A stretch of 64,000 bases of DNA from Streptomyces atratus (GTDB taxonomy: Bacteria > Actinomycetota > Actinomycetes > Streptomycetales > Streptomycetaceae). The stretch covers positions 118,639 through 182,638 of the forward strand of contig NZ_FPJO01000016.1 of assembly GCF_900119365.1 (NCBI RefSeq), given 5' to 3'. Made by a program: the position numbers and the translations under genes. This document shows, one piece after another, positions 1 to 8,002 of this stretch. The notes under the pieces are model-generated. The model saw only the letters and a list, made by a program, of their open reading frames with translations, ran no database searches and was not told the DNA's origin. Numbering within the stretch: the stretch's first letter is position 1; each line of letters starts with the position of its first letter.

Positions 1-13
1 GCGGGAATCCTTT

Positions 14-578
14 CTAGCTCCTCGCTAGCTGAGTGCCATCCTCATCCAACACAGCTTGTGCAATATTGGTGAAGTCGCGTATTGACCCAATATTGAGTAT
101 CTCAAAAAGAGATTCCCAGTGTACTTGCGTCAACTCTCGCACTGCCTCTTCGTCGCCGAACTATCTGTATGTATGGCAGATATAATGCACCTGGCTTAAC
201 GCAACTCTGGCAACCGAGATAAGGGCATCTGCCTTATCCGAGGCACTTTTCGGGCCCGGCCAGAGAGACGTCCAGATATGCCGCCTTGAGACGTTCCAAC
301 GCCTCACCTGCGGAGCTCTCTACATCTTCGGAGAACAACTCGCGTTGCGGCCCGTCTGTGACATATATTAGCGGCGCCGTAATGCTTGTGAACTCATCGT
401 AAGCGCTGATGAATTCTTTATAAGATATAAGGCGCGATTCCATGCGCTGTCTCTTGTGTTCTGCCTGCGCTGCGATTTTTGCAGAATTCATCTGAGTTCG
501 AGCAGTTGCCCACGCGGCTCCGAGAGCGCCGGATGCTCCAGCAAGTGCCCCGAGTGCCGCCGAAATTCCCTGGTCCAT
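14..578 (-). pseudogene. Broken hypothetical protein gene (frameshift plus in-frame stop)
   Basis: Read on the minus strand from the ATG at 578 (protein begins MDQGISAALGALAG), an Ala/Gly-rich N-terminal segment is followed by a charged helical region that ends in a GPE motif and then hits a TAA at 234-236. If one A is removed from the run at 247-250, the frame continues with typical coding sequence (SASDKADALISVARVALSQ), meets a TAG at 161-163, and continues in the same frame (FGDEEAVRELTQVHWESLFE) to a final TAG at 14-16. Intact, this would be a protein of about 187 residues, like the small Streptomyces hypothetical proteins with one N-terminal hydrophobic helix and a helical cytoplasmic part. 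Function is unknown. GC content is visibly lower than in the core genes. Two independent lesions argue for a pseudogene rather than one sequencing error. The short ORF 234-578 alone would be a truncated product. Confidence 0.6.
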
Positions 579-643
579 AGGCCAAGGATTTCGCGAACTT
601 GATCGCAAGTCAACTATGTCAATTGTTACGAAATGGGATAAAG

Positions 644-945
644 GTGCTTCTTAATGCCAGCGCTGCGCGCGTGGCGCTTTTCGAGCCGCCTATGTCGGTC
701 CGCCGAGCGCAAAGGGGGCGATCGACTCAATGTCCGAGTGGCCGGCCTTCATGGCTGATATCGGATGGATCTCTGATGCTGGAATTACTGAATCCAACTC
801 AGCAGACTCCACTGAAATCAAGGGGTGGCAGGGCGGGCAGGCCGTTCGGAAGGTCATCAGATCGTCCGAAATGACGTTTCAGTTCACTGCGATTGAAACG
901 AGCAAGACTGTGCTTGAGCTTTACCGCAGGGCTGCTATCTACCCG
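644..945 (+). pseudogene. Phage major tail protein remnant (N-terminal part, frameshifted)
   Basis: A GTG at 644 opens with LLNASAARVAL, the usual start of siphophage major tail tube proteins. The frame shifts near 685-690, and the next frame continues AAYVGPPSAKGAI and then, from 730, ADIGWISDAGITES, DSTEIKGWQGGQAVR and SSEMTFQFTAIETSKTVLELY. This matches the conserved pattern of actinophage tail tube proteins ('D[VI]G[YW][IV]S[ED]DGxTES ... [ED]IKAWQ ... TFTFTxIETN'). Only about the first 95 residues remain, after which homology stops near 930-945. The assignment comes from recognised sequence pattern, not a search. It is a relic of a prophage or integrated element and is not expected to be functional. 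Confidence 0.65.
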
Positions 946-1043
946 CCGACTACCCCGAGGCCACCACGGGTGACCGGGAACGGCGGGACGTGATCGCTGC
1001 CTTGGTGCGCGACATCTTCTCTGGCGAGGCGTACGACGACTGA
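930..1043 (+). pseudogene. C-terminal fragment of an unidentified gene
   Basis: In a different frame from the tail-protein remnant, codons 930-1043 read QGCYLPADYPEATTGDRER, then a helical stretch (RDVIAALVRDIFSG) and a TGA at 1041-1043. The composition and clean stop, followed 17 bases later by a strong hairpin, look like the genuine end of a gene whose front has been lost. I do not recognise the family. It abuts the phage fragment, so the join near 930-945 is probably a deletion junction. Confidence 0.4.
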
Positions 1044-1060
1044 CCCGCCCGCAGGAGGAA

Positions 1061-1094
1061 AAGCCCCCTCCGGCTCAACTGCCGGGCGGGGCTT
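1061..1094. terminator. Hairpin terminator after the gene fragment
   Basis: AAGCCCC and CCGGC on the left arm pair with GCCGG and GGGGCTT on the right arm, with a small CTCAACT-type loop. It lies 17 bases after the stop at 1043, between the scar and the truncated transporter gene on the other strand, and may serve both directions. Confidence 0.7.
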
Positions 1095-1146
1095 CTGTGT
1101 TCTCTGACGTGCGCGTATGCTCTGAACTGGCAACCAGCAGTGTTGG

Positions 1147-1219
1147 GATGCGCGATCGCGTTCCAACTGGCATGCGTGACGGCCGCGATCAGGACCGCGA
1201 ACGCGACCAGCGGTGTCAA
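1147..1219 (-). pseudogene. Truncated DMT/EamA transporter (first ~25 codons only)
   Basis: A TTG at 1219 overlaps the TGA stop of the upstream ybaK-type gene (TTGA overlap), and the reading frame starts LTPLVAFAVLIAAVTHASWN followed by AIAH. This is the first transmembrane helix of an EamA/DMT-family transporter ('A[VA]THASWNA' is characteristic). After AIAH, at about 1147, the sequence becomes non-homologous and the rest of the roughly 280-residue transporter is missing. The cut coincides with the edge of the phage-derived scar, so the insertion or deletion event probably removed the gene body. Confidence 0.6.
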
Positions 1220-1716
1220 TTCGACTGCTCGCGCACATCCACCACGCTGCCGCCGGCGTGCCCGATCAGCGACTTGGGGTCGAGCGGGAAGACGGTGTGC
1301 GGGGTGCCCGCCGCCGCCCACACCACGTCGTGGTCCAGCAGCCCCCGGTCGGCCAGCACCCGGGTCTTCGTACGGTGCCCGAAGGGCGGTACGCCACCGA
1401 TCGCGTACCCGGTCGTCTCCCGGACCAGCTCGGCCCCGGCCCGCTTGACCTTCCCGGCGCCCAGCTCCGCGCGTACCCGCTCCACGTCGACCCGCGAGGA
1501 GCCGTCCATCAGGACCAGCACCGGGGCCCCGTCGGCCTCGAAGATCAGCGACTTGACGATCTCGCTGAGCGCACAGCCGATCGCGGCAGCGGCCTCGGCG
1601 GCGGTACGGGTAGCCTCGGGGAAGCGGCGGACCTCGGCATCGAGTCCCAGCTCCCGCAGGGCCTCGGCGAATCGGGGGTGGGCTTCGGCGGCAGCGGTGG
1701 CATCGGAAGTGCTCAT
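1216..1716 (-). CDS. YbaK/EbsC-family aminoacyl-tRNA deacylase
   Basis: This 166-residue protein of the YbaK/ProX family hydrolyses mischarged aminoacyl-tRNA (typically Cys-tRNAPro or Ala-tRNAPro) in the cytoplasm. The fold is recognisable from the central 'AAAIGCALSEIVKSLIF' segment with the family Lys, the 'PVLVLMDGSSRVD' strand, and the C-terminal 'ATGYAIGGVPPFGH'-like motif (here TTGYAIGGVPPFGH) and VWAAAGTPHTVF. The start is the ATG at 1716. An earlier in-frame ATG at 1764 would add 16 Arg-rich residues that lack family similarity. The downstream transporter start overlaps its stop codon, so the two were once translationally coupled. Substrate specificity cannot be read from the sequence. 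Confidence 0.9.
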   Translation of the reverse strand: MSTSDATAAAEAHPRFAEALRELGLDAEVRRFPEATRTAAEAAAAIGCALSEIVKSLIFEADGAPVLVLMDGSSRVDVERVRAELGAGKVKRAGAELVRETTGYAIGGVPPFGHRTKTRVLADRGLLDHDVVWAAAGTPHTVFPLDPKSLIGHAGGSVVDVREQSN

Positions 1717-1780
1717 GCCCCGCACGCTAGCGAACTTCGCACGGGGCAAGCGACGGGGTTCCACGCGTGCGGGGCGGCTG

Positions 1781-1975
1781 TCACTGCTCCTTGGAGTAAT
1801 TCACCACGCAGCGGACGGTCAGCAGCACCCCGAACACCCCTATGGCCAGCACCCCGAGGACTTCGAGAAGCCCCATACCGTCCGCCGCGCCCCTGACAGC
1901 ACCCGCGATGCCGCCCACGGACGCGCACATTCCGAGAACGAACGTGCGCGACCCCCCGGGCCCGGCAGTAGTCAT
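1781..1975 (-). CDS. Small one-pass membrane protein
   Basis: A 64-residue protein beginning MTTAGPGGSRTFVLGMC, with a moderately hydrophobic N-terminal segment and one clear transmembrane helix (about residues 35-55, MGLLEVLGVLAIGVFGVLLT), ending in a short charged tail. The ATG at 1975 lies one base beyond the stop of the penicillin-binding protein gene, so it is the last gene of that operon. No family recognised. Size, operon position and the Gly-rich membrane segment suggest an accessory to the cell-wall enzyme, but this is only inference. Confidence 0.65.
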   Translation of the reverse strand: MTTAGPGGSRTFVLGMCASVGGIAGAVRGAADGMGLLEVLGVLAIGVFGVLLTVRCVVNYSKEQ

Positions 1976-1976
1976 C

Positions 1977-3614
1977 TCACGACCCCGCGCGAAGGACCGC
2001 CGCGGCCACCGGGCCCGCCGCGTCGCCGCCGTGGCCGCCGGACTGGACCACCGCGGCGGCGGCCAGGTCGTTGCTGAAGCCGGTGAACCAGCTGTTGGAC
2101 GTGGCCTGGCCGTCCACCTCCGCCGAGCCCGTCTTGGCGCCCTTGTCGCCGCCGACCGAGGCCATGGCGGCCTTGCCGGTGCCCCAACTGGCCGTCTGGC
2201 GCATCATGTTGGTGAGCTGCTGGGAGACGTACCCGGGCAGTGAACGGGAGGCGGTGGCGATCGGCCGGCCGTCGAGGGCCCGGTCCACGAGGATCGGCTG
2301 GCGGAAGGTGCCGGTCTTCGCGGTGGCGGTGATGGAGGCCATGTTGAGGGCGTTCATCTGGACCGTGCCCTGGCCGATGTACTGCGCGGCCGCCTCGCCC
2401 TGGGTCTCCTCGGGCACACTGCCGTCGAAGGAGACGACGCCGGTCTGCCAGTCCAGGCCGATCCCGAAGACCTCGCGGGCCTCCTTGGCGAGCGCCGCGT
2501 CGTCCTTGGTGTCGTCGATCAGCTTGATGAAGGCCGTGTTGCAGGACCGGGCGAAGCTGGCCGTCAGGGTGCCGTCGGGAATGGAGAAGTCGTCCAGGTT
2601 CTTGAAGGTGCGGCCGTAGTACGTCGCGGTCGGCGGGCACTCGGTCTTCCGGTCGGCCGCGGTCAGGCCCTTCTCGATCAGCATCGCCGCCGTCACGATC
2701 TTCATCGTGGAACCGGGCGCCTGCTTGCCCTGCATCGCCGCGTTGAAGCCGGTGGCCGGATTGTTGGCGACGGCGCGGATCGCGCCGGTGGACGGCTGGA
2801 CCGCCACCACCGAGGCCTGGCTGAACTTCTTCACGGCCACCTCGGCCGCCGCCTGGGCGTTGGCGTCCAGGGTGGTCCGCAGCCTGCCCGGCCTGCCCTT
2901 GGTGAGGGTCAGCAGGGTCTTGTCCGGGCTGCCCGCGTCCGCGTTCTCGATCCAGGTCTCGATGTCCGCGGTGCCGCCGGCCTTCTGGCCGTACTTCTCG
3001 CGCAGGGCGTCCAGGATCGAGCCCAGCGAGGGGTACTTCTCCTTGGTGAGAACCTTGCCGTTGTGGTCGACGGCCTCGATCGACGGGGCCGCCGCCTCGC
3101 CCGTCCTGAGCGAGGCGCCGTCCGTCAGGTCCGGATGGATCATGGCGGGGGACCAGTCCACCAGGGGCCTGCCGGTGGTCAGCCCGCGCACCACGGTCAG
3201 CTCGGAGGAGTACGACCAGGGCTTGGACCTGCCCTCGAAGGAGACGGTCGCCTTCACCGTGTACGGCACCTTCGAGCCGACCGCGGGGCCCGGGGTGATC
3301 ACCGCCTCGGTGACGTGGGCGCTCTCGCGGTAGCCGGTGAGGGCCGGTCCTGCCTCGGCCGCGTTGTTGGTGAGCTGGGACGCGGCGATCGGGTCGCCGC
3401 TCGCCCAGGCCTTGAGGAACTTCTTCGACGCGTCGTCGATCTCCGCCTTGGTGACCGGGCCCGTCTTCACCTCGGCGGAGGTGGACTTGCTGTCCGTACC
3501 GCCGCCGCCCCCGCCGCCCAGCCCGTCCAGCATGTTGTACGCCCCGTAGCCCACCCCGCCGACCACGACCGCGAACACTCCGCCGACTATCGCAACCTTC
3601 GCTCCACTGCGCAT
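1977..3614 (-). CDS. Class B penicillin-binding protein (transpeptidase)
   Basis: This 545-residue membrane-anchored D,D-transpeptidase cross-links peptidoglycan outside the cell. There is an N-terminal signal anchor (residues 6-25) followed by a Gly-rich linker. Residues ~55-150 form a MecA_N/NTF2-like domain and ~155-240 the dimerisation region. From ~270 comes the transpeptidase domain with all three catalytic motifs: S302-T-M-K305, S357-C-N359 and K494-T-G496. The ATG at 3614 is followed at once by the anchor and is the natural start. The gene is transcribed toward a small membrane protein with one base between them. A 20-bp palindrome lies 26 bases upstream of the start. S. coelicolor has two PBP genes near pmt (SCO3156/3157, from memory). 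Only one is present here. Confidence 0.95.
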   Translation of the reverse strand: MRSGAKVAIVGGVFAVVVGGVGYGAYNMLDGLGGGGGGGTDSKSTSAEVKTGPVTKAEIDDASKKFLKAWASGDPIAASQLTNNAAEAGPALTGYRESAHVTEAVITPGPAVGSKVPYTVKATVSFEGRSKPWSYSSELTVVRGLTTGRPLVDWSPAMIHPDLTDGASLRTGEAAAPSIEAVDHNGKVLTKEKYPSLGSILDALREKYGQKAGGTADIETWIENADAGSPDKTLLTLTKGRPGRLRTTLDANAQAAAEVAVKKFSQASVVAVQPSTGAIRAVANNPATGFNAAMQGKQAPGSTMKIVTAAMLIEKGLTAADRKTECPPTATYYGRTFKNLDDFSIPDGTLTASFARSCNTAFIKLIDDTKDDAALAKEAREVFGIGLDWQTGVVSFDGSVPEETQGEAAAQYIGQGTVQMNALNMASITATAKTGTFRQPILVDRALDGRPIATASRSLPGYVSQQLTNMMRQTASWGTGKAAMASVGGDKGAKTGSAEVDGQATSNSWFTGFSNDLAAAAVVQSGGHGGDAAGPVAAAVLRAGS

Positions 3615-3640
3615 GCCTGCAGTCCCCCTCCCCAGGAGCC

Positions 3641-3660
3641 CCCTTGAACGTGTTCAAGGG
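3641..3660. promoter_or_regulatory. Palindrome upstream of the PBP gene (candidate operator)
   Basis: Perfect 9-bp arms CCCTTGAAC and GTTCAAGGG are separated by GT. The element sits 26 bases before the PBP start codon, where a repressor or a 5'-UTR structure could act. The core GAAC-GT-GTTC resembles a LexA box but has a 2-base rather than 4-base centre, so SOS control is unlikely. No matching copy was seen elsewhere in the window. Confidence 0.45.
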
Positions 3661-3774
3661 GATGCTGCTGGGCACCATACGGGACGGTGGTGAGGGCCGG
3701 GACAGTTGTTATCGGAACGCGATATCTGTGGCGTGAGCACGTCGATCCGGACACACCCGGACGACGCGCTCCCG

Positions 3775-5541
3775 TCAGATCCAGGTGTCCAGCCACATCC
3801 GGTCGCGCCAGGACCCGTCCGGGATCGGTGTGCCCGTGTAGATCGGCCAGAAATAAATGAAGTTCCAGATGATCAGCAGGACCAGGACGCCCGCCGCGAT
3901 CGCGCCCAGCGTCCGTCTGCGCTCACCCGAGGGATCGTCGGTCACCAGGCCCAGCTCGTATTTCGCCCCCGTCCCGGCCGCCGGGCCCAGCATCGCGCCG
4001 ATCATCATCGTCACCGCCAGACACAGGAACGGCACGAACACGACCGCGTAGAAGAGGAAGATCGTCCGCTCCTGGTAGAAGAACCAGGGCAGCCAGCCCG
4101 CCGCCACACCGCAGGCGATCGCACCCGCCCGCCAGTCGCGCCGGAAGAACCACCGCCACAGCACGTACACCAGGGCGAAGCACGCCGCCCACCACAGCAG
4201 TGGCGTCCCGAGCGCCAGCACCTCGCGCGCGCACTTGCCGGTCTCCGACGCCTTGCAGCCCGGTTCTTCCTCCCAGAAGTACGAGACGGGCCGGCCGAGC
4301 ACGATCCAGCTCCAGGGATTGGACTGGTACGTGTGGCCGGACGTCAGGTTCACATGGAATTCGTAGACCTGGTACTCGTAGTGCCACAGGCTGCGCAGCC
4401 AGTCCGGCAGCCACGTCCAGTTGCCGCCCCGGCCGTCGGTCTGCGCCCAGTTGCGGTAGTAGCCCTTGTCGGTGACGATCCAGCCGGTCCAGGAGACCAC
4501 GTACGTGAGGATCGCGACCGGGACCGTCGAGACGAAGGCCGGCAGCAGATCCCGCTTCAGCACCGCCAGATACGGACGGACCGCACCCGCGGTCCGGCGC
4601 GCACCCACATCCCACGCCACCGTCATCAGCCCGAACGCGGCCAGGATGTACAGGCCGTTCCACTTGGTGGCGAAGGCCAGCCCCAGCATCAGGCCCGCGG
4701 TGATCCGCCACGGACGCCAGCCGAGCCGCAGCCTCTCCGCGATCTCCGCGTCGGGGCGCAGCACCCCCTCCTCGTCGACCGGCAGCGCCGCGGCGAACTT
4801 GCGCCGCGCCCAGTCGCGGTCGATCAGGAGCGCGCCGAACGCCGCCAGCACGAAGAACATCAGCACCAGGTCGAGCAGCGCGGTGCGGCTCATCACGAAG
4901 TGCAGACCGTCCACGGCGAGCAGGGTGCCCGCCAGACAGCCCAGGAACGTCGAGCGGAACAGCCGCCGGCCGATCCGGCACAGCATCAGCACCGACAGCG
5001 TGCCGAGCACCGCCACCATGAACCGCCAGCCGAACGGCGTGAACCCGAAGAAGTGCTCACCGAGCCCGATGATCCACTTGCCGACCGGCGGGTGCACCAC
5101 ATAGCCCGGGTCCACCGGGACCTGCACCTTCGACGGGTCCGCGAGGATCAGCTTGTCGATGTCCTTGGGCCAGTCGCCCTCGTACCCCTGGTTGATCAGG
5201 GCCCAGGAGTCCTTGGCGTAGTACGTCTCGTCGAATATCAGCGCGTGCGGGCTGCCCAGACTCCAGAACCGCAGCACTCCGGCGACCAGCGCCACCAGCA
5301 GCGGACCGCCCCAGGCCGACCACCGCACCAGCCGCTCGGCCATCGGCGGGGAGATCCCGAGCACCGCCCACAGCTGGGCGCCGGGCCGGGTGTACGGCGG
5401 GACAAGCCGCTCGCGCAGCCCGATCCCGGGCCGCGGCGAATGGCCGAAGCGGCGCAGCCGCCGCTGCCAGGAGGTCAGTTCTTCGCCGTGCGGTTCCCCG
5501 GCGTCTTGGCCCTGTCGGGCTTCGGGCGCAGTACTCGTCAC
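3775..5541 (-). CDS. pmt: Polyprenyl-phosphate-mannose: protein O-mannosyltransferase
   Basis: A 588-residue polytopic GT39-family enzyme that transfers mannose from polyprenyl phosphate mannose to Ser/Thr of secreted proteins at the cytoplasmic membrane. After a ~75-residue cytoplasmic tail, the first transmembrane helix leads into the catalytic loop motif FDETYYAKD, with the D104-E105 pair typical of Pmt enzymes. The remaining multi-helix body, the large extracytoplasmic loop with 'VHPPVGKWIIGLGE', and the C-terminal helices ending near DRMWLDTWI are all family-like in order and length. In Streptomyces Pmt acts on glycoproteins such as PstS and serves as part of the phiC31 receptor pathway. 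It is divergent from rsmI (62 bases between the starts) and followed by the PBP gene. Confidence 0.96.
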   Translation of the reverse strand: MTSTAPEARQGQDAGEPHGEELTSWQRRLRRFGHSPRPGIGLRERLVPPYTRPGAQLWAVLGISPPMAERLVRWSAWGGPLLVALVAGVLRFWSLGSPHALIFDETYYAKDSWALINQGYEGDWPKDIDKLILADPSKVQVPVDPGYVVHPPVGKWIIGLGEHFFGFTPFGWRFMVAVLGTLSVLMLCRIGRRLFRSTFLGCLAGTLLAVDGLHFVMSRTALLDLVLMFFVLAAFGALLIDRDWARRKFAAALPVDEEGVLRPDAEIAERLRLGWRPWRITAGLMLGLAFATKWNGLYILAAFGLMTVAWDVGARRTAGAVRPYLAVLKRDLLPAFVSTVPVAILTYVVSWTGWIVTDKGYYRNWAQTDGRGGNWTWLPDWLRSLWHYEYQVYEFHVNLTSGHTYQSNPWSWIVLGRPVSYFWEEEPGCKASETGKCAREVLALGTPLLWWAACFALVYVLWRWFFRRDWRAGAIACGVAAGWLPWFFYQERTIFLFYAVVFVPFLCLAVTMMIGAMLGPAAGTGAKYELGLVTDDPSGERRRTLGAIAAGVLVLLIIWNFIYFWPIYTGTPIPDGSWRDRMWLDTWI

Positions 5542-5603
5542 CGCGCCATCGTAGGGAACGCATCTGTGCGAACGCTGCCGCCCGTGCTGGGAGGATGGCT
5601 CTT

Positions 5604-6491
5604 GTGACTGGAACGACTGGAACGCTGGTACTCGCAGGAACCCCCATCGGCGACGTGGCGGACGCCCCGCCGCGCCTCGCCGCCGAGCTGGAGACGGCGG
5701 ACGTCGTCGCCGCCGAGGACACCCGGCGGCTGCGCCGCCTCACCCAGGCGCTCGGCATCCACACCACGGGGCGGGTCGTCTCCTACTTCGAGGGCAATGA
5801 GTCGGCCCGTACGCCCGAACTCGTCGAGGCACTGACCGGCGGCGCGCGTGTCCTGCTGGTCACGGACGCCGGGATGCCGTCCGTCTCCGACCCCGGCTAC
5901 CGGTTGGTGGCCGCCGCCGTGGAGAAGGACATCAAGGTCACCGCGGTGCCCGGCCCGTCCGCCGTGCTGACGGCGCTCGCGCTGTCCGCGCTGCCGGTCG
6001 ACCGCTTCTGCTTCGAGGGCTTCCTGCCCCGCAAGGCCGGCGAACGGCTCGGCCGGCTGCGCGAGGTGGCCGACGAGCGCCGCACCATGGTCTTCTTCGA
6101 GGCCCCGCACCGGCTCGACGACACCCTGGCCGCGATGGCCGAGGTCTTCGGCGCCGACCGCAGGGCCGCCGTGTGCCGGGAGCTGACCAAGACGTACGAG
6201 GAAGTGAAGCGCGGCGCGCTGGGCGAGCTGGCGGCCTGGGCGGCCGAAGGGGTACGCGGCGAGATCACCGTCGTCGTCGAGGGCGCGGCCGAATCCGGGC
6301 CCGAGGAACTGGACGCCGAGGAGCTGGTGCGCAGGGTGCGGGTGCGCGAGGAGGCGGGGGAGCGGCGCAAGGAGGCGATCGCCGCCGTGGCCGCCGACGC
6401 GGGGCTGCCCAAGCGCGAGGTGTTCGACGCGGTCGTGGCGGCAAAGAACGCGGCGCGAACCGGTCCTGCGGAAGGCAAAGGACTGGCGTAG
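5604..6491 (+). CDS. rsmI: 16S rRNA (cytidine(1402)-2'-O)-methyltransferase
   Basis: A 295-residue SAM-dependent tetrapyrrole-methylase-fold enzyme that 2'-O-methylates C1402 in the decoding centre of 16S rRNA. Family motifs: LVLAGTPIGD at the N-terminus, VVAAEDTRRLRRL, VLLVTDAGMPSVSDPG and VPGPSAVLTALALSALP. The GTG at 5604 is preferred because GGGAGG at 5589-5594 is 9 bases upstream. The in-frame ATG at 5595 directly abuts that site. The C-terminal region is Glu/Arg-rich, as in actinobacterial homologues. It is divergent from pmt. Confidence 0.95.
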   Translation: MTGTTGTLVLAGTPIGDVADAPPRLAAELETADVVAAEDTRRLRRLTQALGIHTTGRVVSYFEGNESARTPELVEALTGGARVLLVTDAGMPSVSDPGYRLVAAAVEKDIKVTAVPGPSAVLTALALSALPVDRFCFEGFLPRKAGERLGRLREVADERRTMVFFEAPHRLDDTLAAMAEVFGADRRAAVCRELTKTYEEVKRGALGELAAWAAEGVRGEITVVVEGAAESGPEELDAEELVRRVRVREEAGERRKEAIAAVAADAGLPKREVFDAVVAAKNAARTGPAEGKGLA

Positions 6492-6662
6492 AAAGCAAAG
6501 CGAGAGCCGCGTACCGGGCCCTTCTGCCACGCGCAGGCCAAAAGCGCTCCAACAGTCGACAGGGCCCGATGCGTTCCTGCCGGCAAAGGCGTCCACTGAA
6601 TCAGGGACGCATTCTCCGGAGCGCTTGCCCGGAGTGCCTGTCCGGCGGACAAAGGAGCGGGC

Positions 6663-7031
6663 ATGAGCGAGATCGCAGCAGCCACCGCACACGAGGCATA
6701 CGCCTTCGCCTGCATGAGGTGCGGACACGGCTGGGAGCAGGCATACGAAATAGAGCACCACGTCGACGGTTCCAACAACGCCTTCGTCATATACAAGGCG
6801 GACGGGGAGCGGGTTCCCTCCCCCCTTTCCAGGCCCAGCTGCGCGAACTGCGGCGGACACGTGGTCCGGATCATGCGGGCCGGCCGGGTCGCGACCGTCC
6901 AGCAGCTGCTCCGCAACCCCCGGCCGGCACGGCCGGCGATCCAGGACGACGAGGCCGTGGCCGCCGCCCCCGCGGGCACCGGACACCACTGGCACCTGTC
7001 CGACCTGCTGCACCCCTTCCACCGGAGGTAG
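6663..7031 (+). CDS. Zinc-ribbon hypothetical protein
   Basis: A 122-residue protein with two Cys pairs, CMRCGHGW near residue 17 and CANCGG near residue 61, that form a likely zinc ribbon, and between them an acidic strand-rich segment. The C-terminus is Ala/Pro-rich and ends in several His residues (GHHWHL ... HPFHRR). The ATG at 6663 follows AAAGGAG, a good ribosome binding site. It lies alone between rsmI and tatD. Such small zinc-ribbon proteins are common in Streptomyces, and no function is known to me. The 171 bases before it contain its promoter but no other recognisable feature. Confidence 0.85.
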   Translation: MSEIAAATAHEAYAFACMRCGHGWEQAYEIEHHVDGSNNAFVIYKADGERVPSPLSRPSCANCGGHVVRIMRAGRVATVQQLLRNPRPARPAIQDDEAVAAAPAGTGHHWHLSDLLHPFHRR

Positions 7032-7088
7032 CCCCGCCGGTTCCACCGCGGGCGGGGCGCACCGGCGTGTCCTCGTACGATCGTCGTC

Positions 7089-7955
7089 ATGAGCCGTACC
7101 GAAGCCCCGCCGCTGCCCGAACCCCTCCGGGTACCGGTCGCCGATTCGCACACCCACCTGGACATGCAGGACGCGACCGTCGAGGAGGGCCTGGCCCGGG
7201 CTGCGGCGGTCAATGTGACCACCGTGATCCAGGTGGGGTGCGACGTGCCCGGCTCGCGCTGGGCCGCCGCGACCGCCGCCGCGCACGCGAACGTGCACGC
7301 GGCGGTCGCCCTGCACCCCAACGAGGCACCGCGCATCGTGCACGGCGACCCCGACGGCACCGCACGCCAGGGGGCGCGCGAAGGGGGCGGCCGGGCGGCG
7401 CTGCACGAGGCCCTCGCGGAGATCGACGCGCTGGCCGCGCTCGACCACGTACGCGGCGTCGGCGAGACCGGGCTGGACTTCTTCCGTACCGGCCCCGAGG
7501 GCATCGCCGCCCAGGAGGAGTCCTTCCGGGCCCACATCGAGATCGCCAAACGGCACGGCAAGGCGCTGGTCATCCACGACCGCGAGGCACACGCGGACGT
7601 GCTGCGCGTCCTCGCCGACGCGGGCGCCCCCGACCGGACCGTGTTCCACTGCTACTCCGGCGACGCCGACATGGCCCGGATCTGCGCGGACGCCGGGTAT
7701 TTCATGTCCTTCGCGGGCAACGTCACCTTCAAGAACGCCCAGCCGCTGCGGGACGCCCTGGCAGTCGCCCCGACGGAGCTGGTCCTGGTCGAGACGGACG
7801 CGCCGTTCCTGACGCCCGCGCCGTACCGTGGGCGGCCCAACGCGCCCTACCTCGTCCCCGTCACGCTGCGTGCGATGGCCGAGGTGAAGGGGATCGACGA
7901 GGACACCCTGGCGGCGGCGATCGCGGACAACACGGCACGGGCCTTCGACTACTGA
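7089..7955 (+). CDS. tatD: TatD-family metal-dependent hydrolase (DNase)
   Basis: A 288-residue TIM-barrel amidohydrolase of the TatD/YcfH family, which has 3'-5' exonuclease activity on DNA in characterised members. Metal ligands are visible in order: SHTHLD (H21, H23), GETGLDFF with the bridging Glu, VIHDREAH, VFHCYSGD and VETDAPFLTP. The start ATG at 7089 gives the expected short N-terminal extension. In many actinobacteria this gene is followed by rpfB, rsmA and ispE. Here rsmA follows after 47 bases with no rpfB. Confidence 0.93.
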   Translation: MSRTEAPPLPEPLRVPVADSHTHLDMQDATVEEGLARAAAVNVTTVIQVGCDVPGSRWAAATAAAHANVHAAVALHPNEAPRIVHGDPDGTARQGAREGGGRAALHEALAEIDALAALDHVRGVGETGLDFFRTGPEGIAAQEESFRAHIEIAKRHGKALVIHDREAHADVLRVLADAGAPDRTVFHCYSGDADMARICADAGYFMSFAGNVTFKNAQPLRDALAVAPTELVLVETDAPFLTPAPYRGRPNAPYLVPVTLRAMAEVKGIDEDTLAAAIADNTARAFDY

Positions 7956-8002
7956 GCGGCCGGGCGGCGGGCACGAACCGCGAGGGCCCTTACGCTTTAC
8001 AG

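Noticed and set aside
950..1321. 123-codon minus-strand frame containing the transporter start
   Set aside because: Only the short segment 1147-1219 resembles a protein family. The rest runs through the scar and the ybaK gene end in another frame.
3641..3660. LexA/SOS box before the PBP gene
   Set aside because: The half sites GAAC and GTTC are separated by 2 bases, not the 4 of actinobacterial LexA sites.
3706..5607. 633-codon plus-strand frame opposite pmt
   Set aside because: Arg/Pro/His-rich composition and full overlap with the strongly supported pmt gene.
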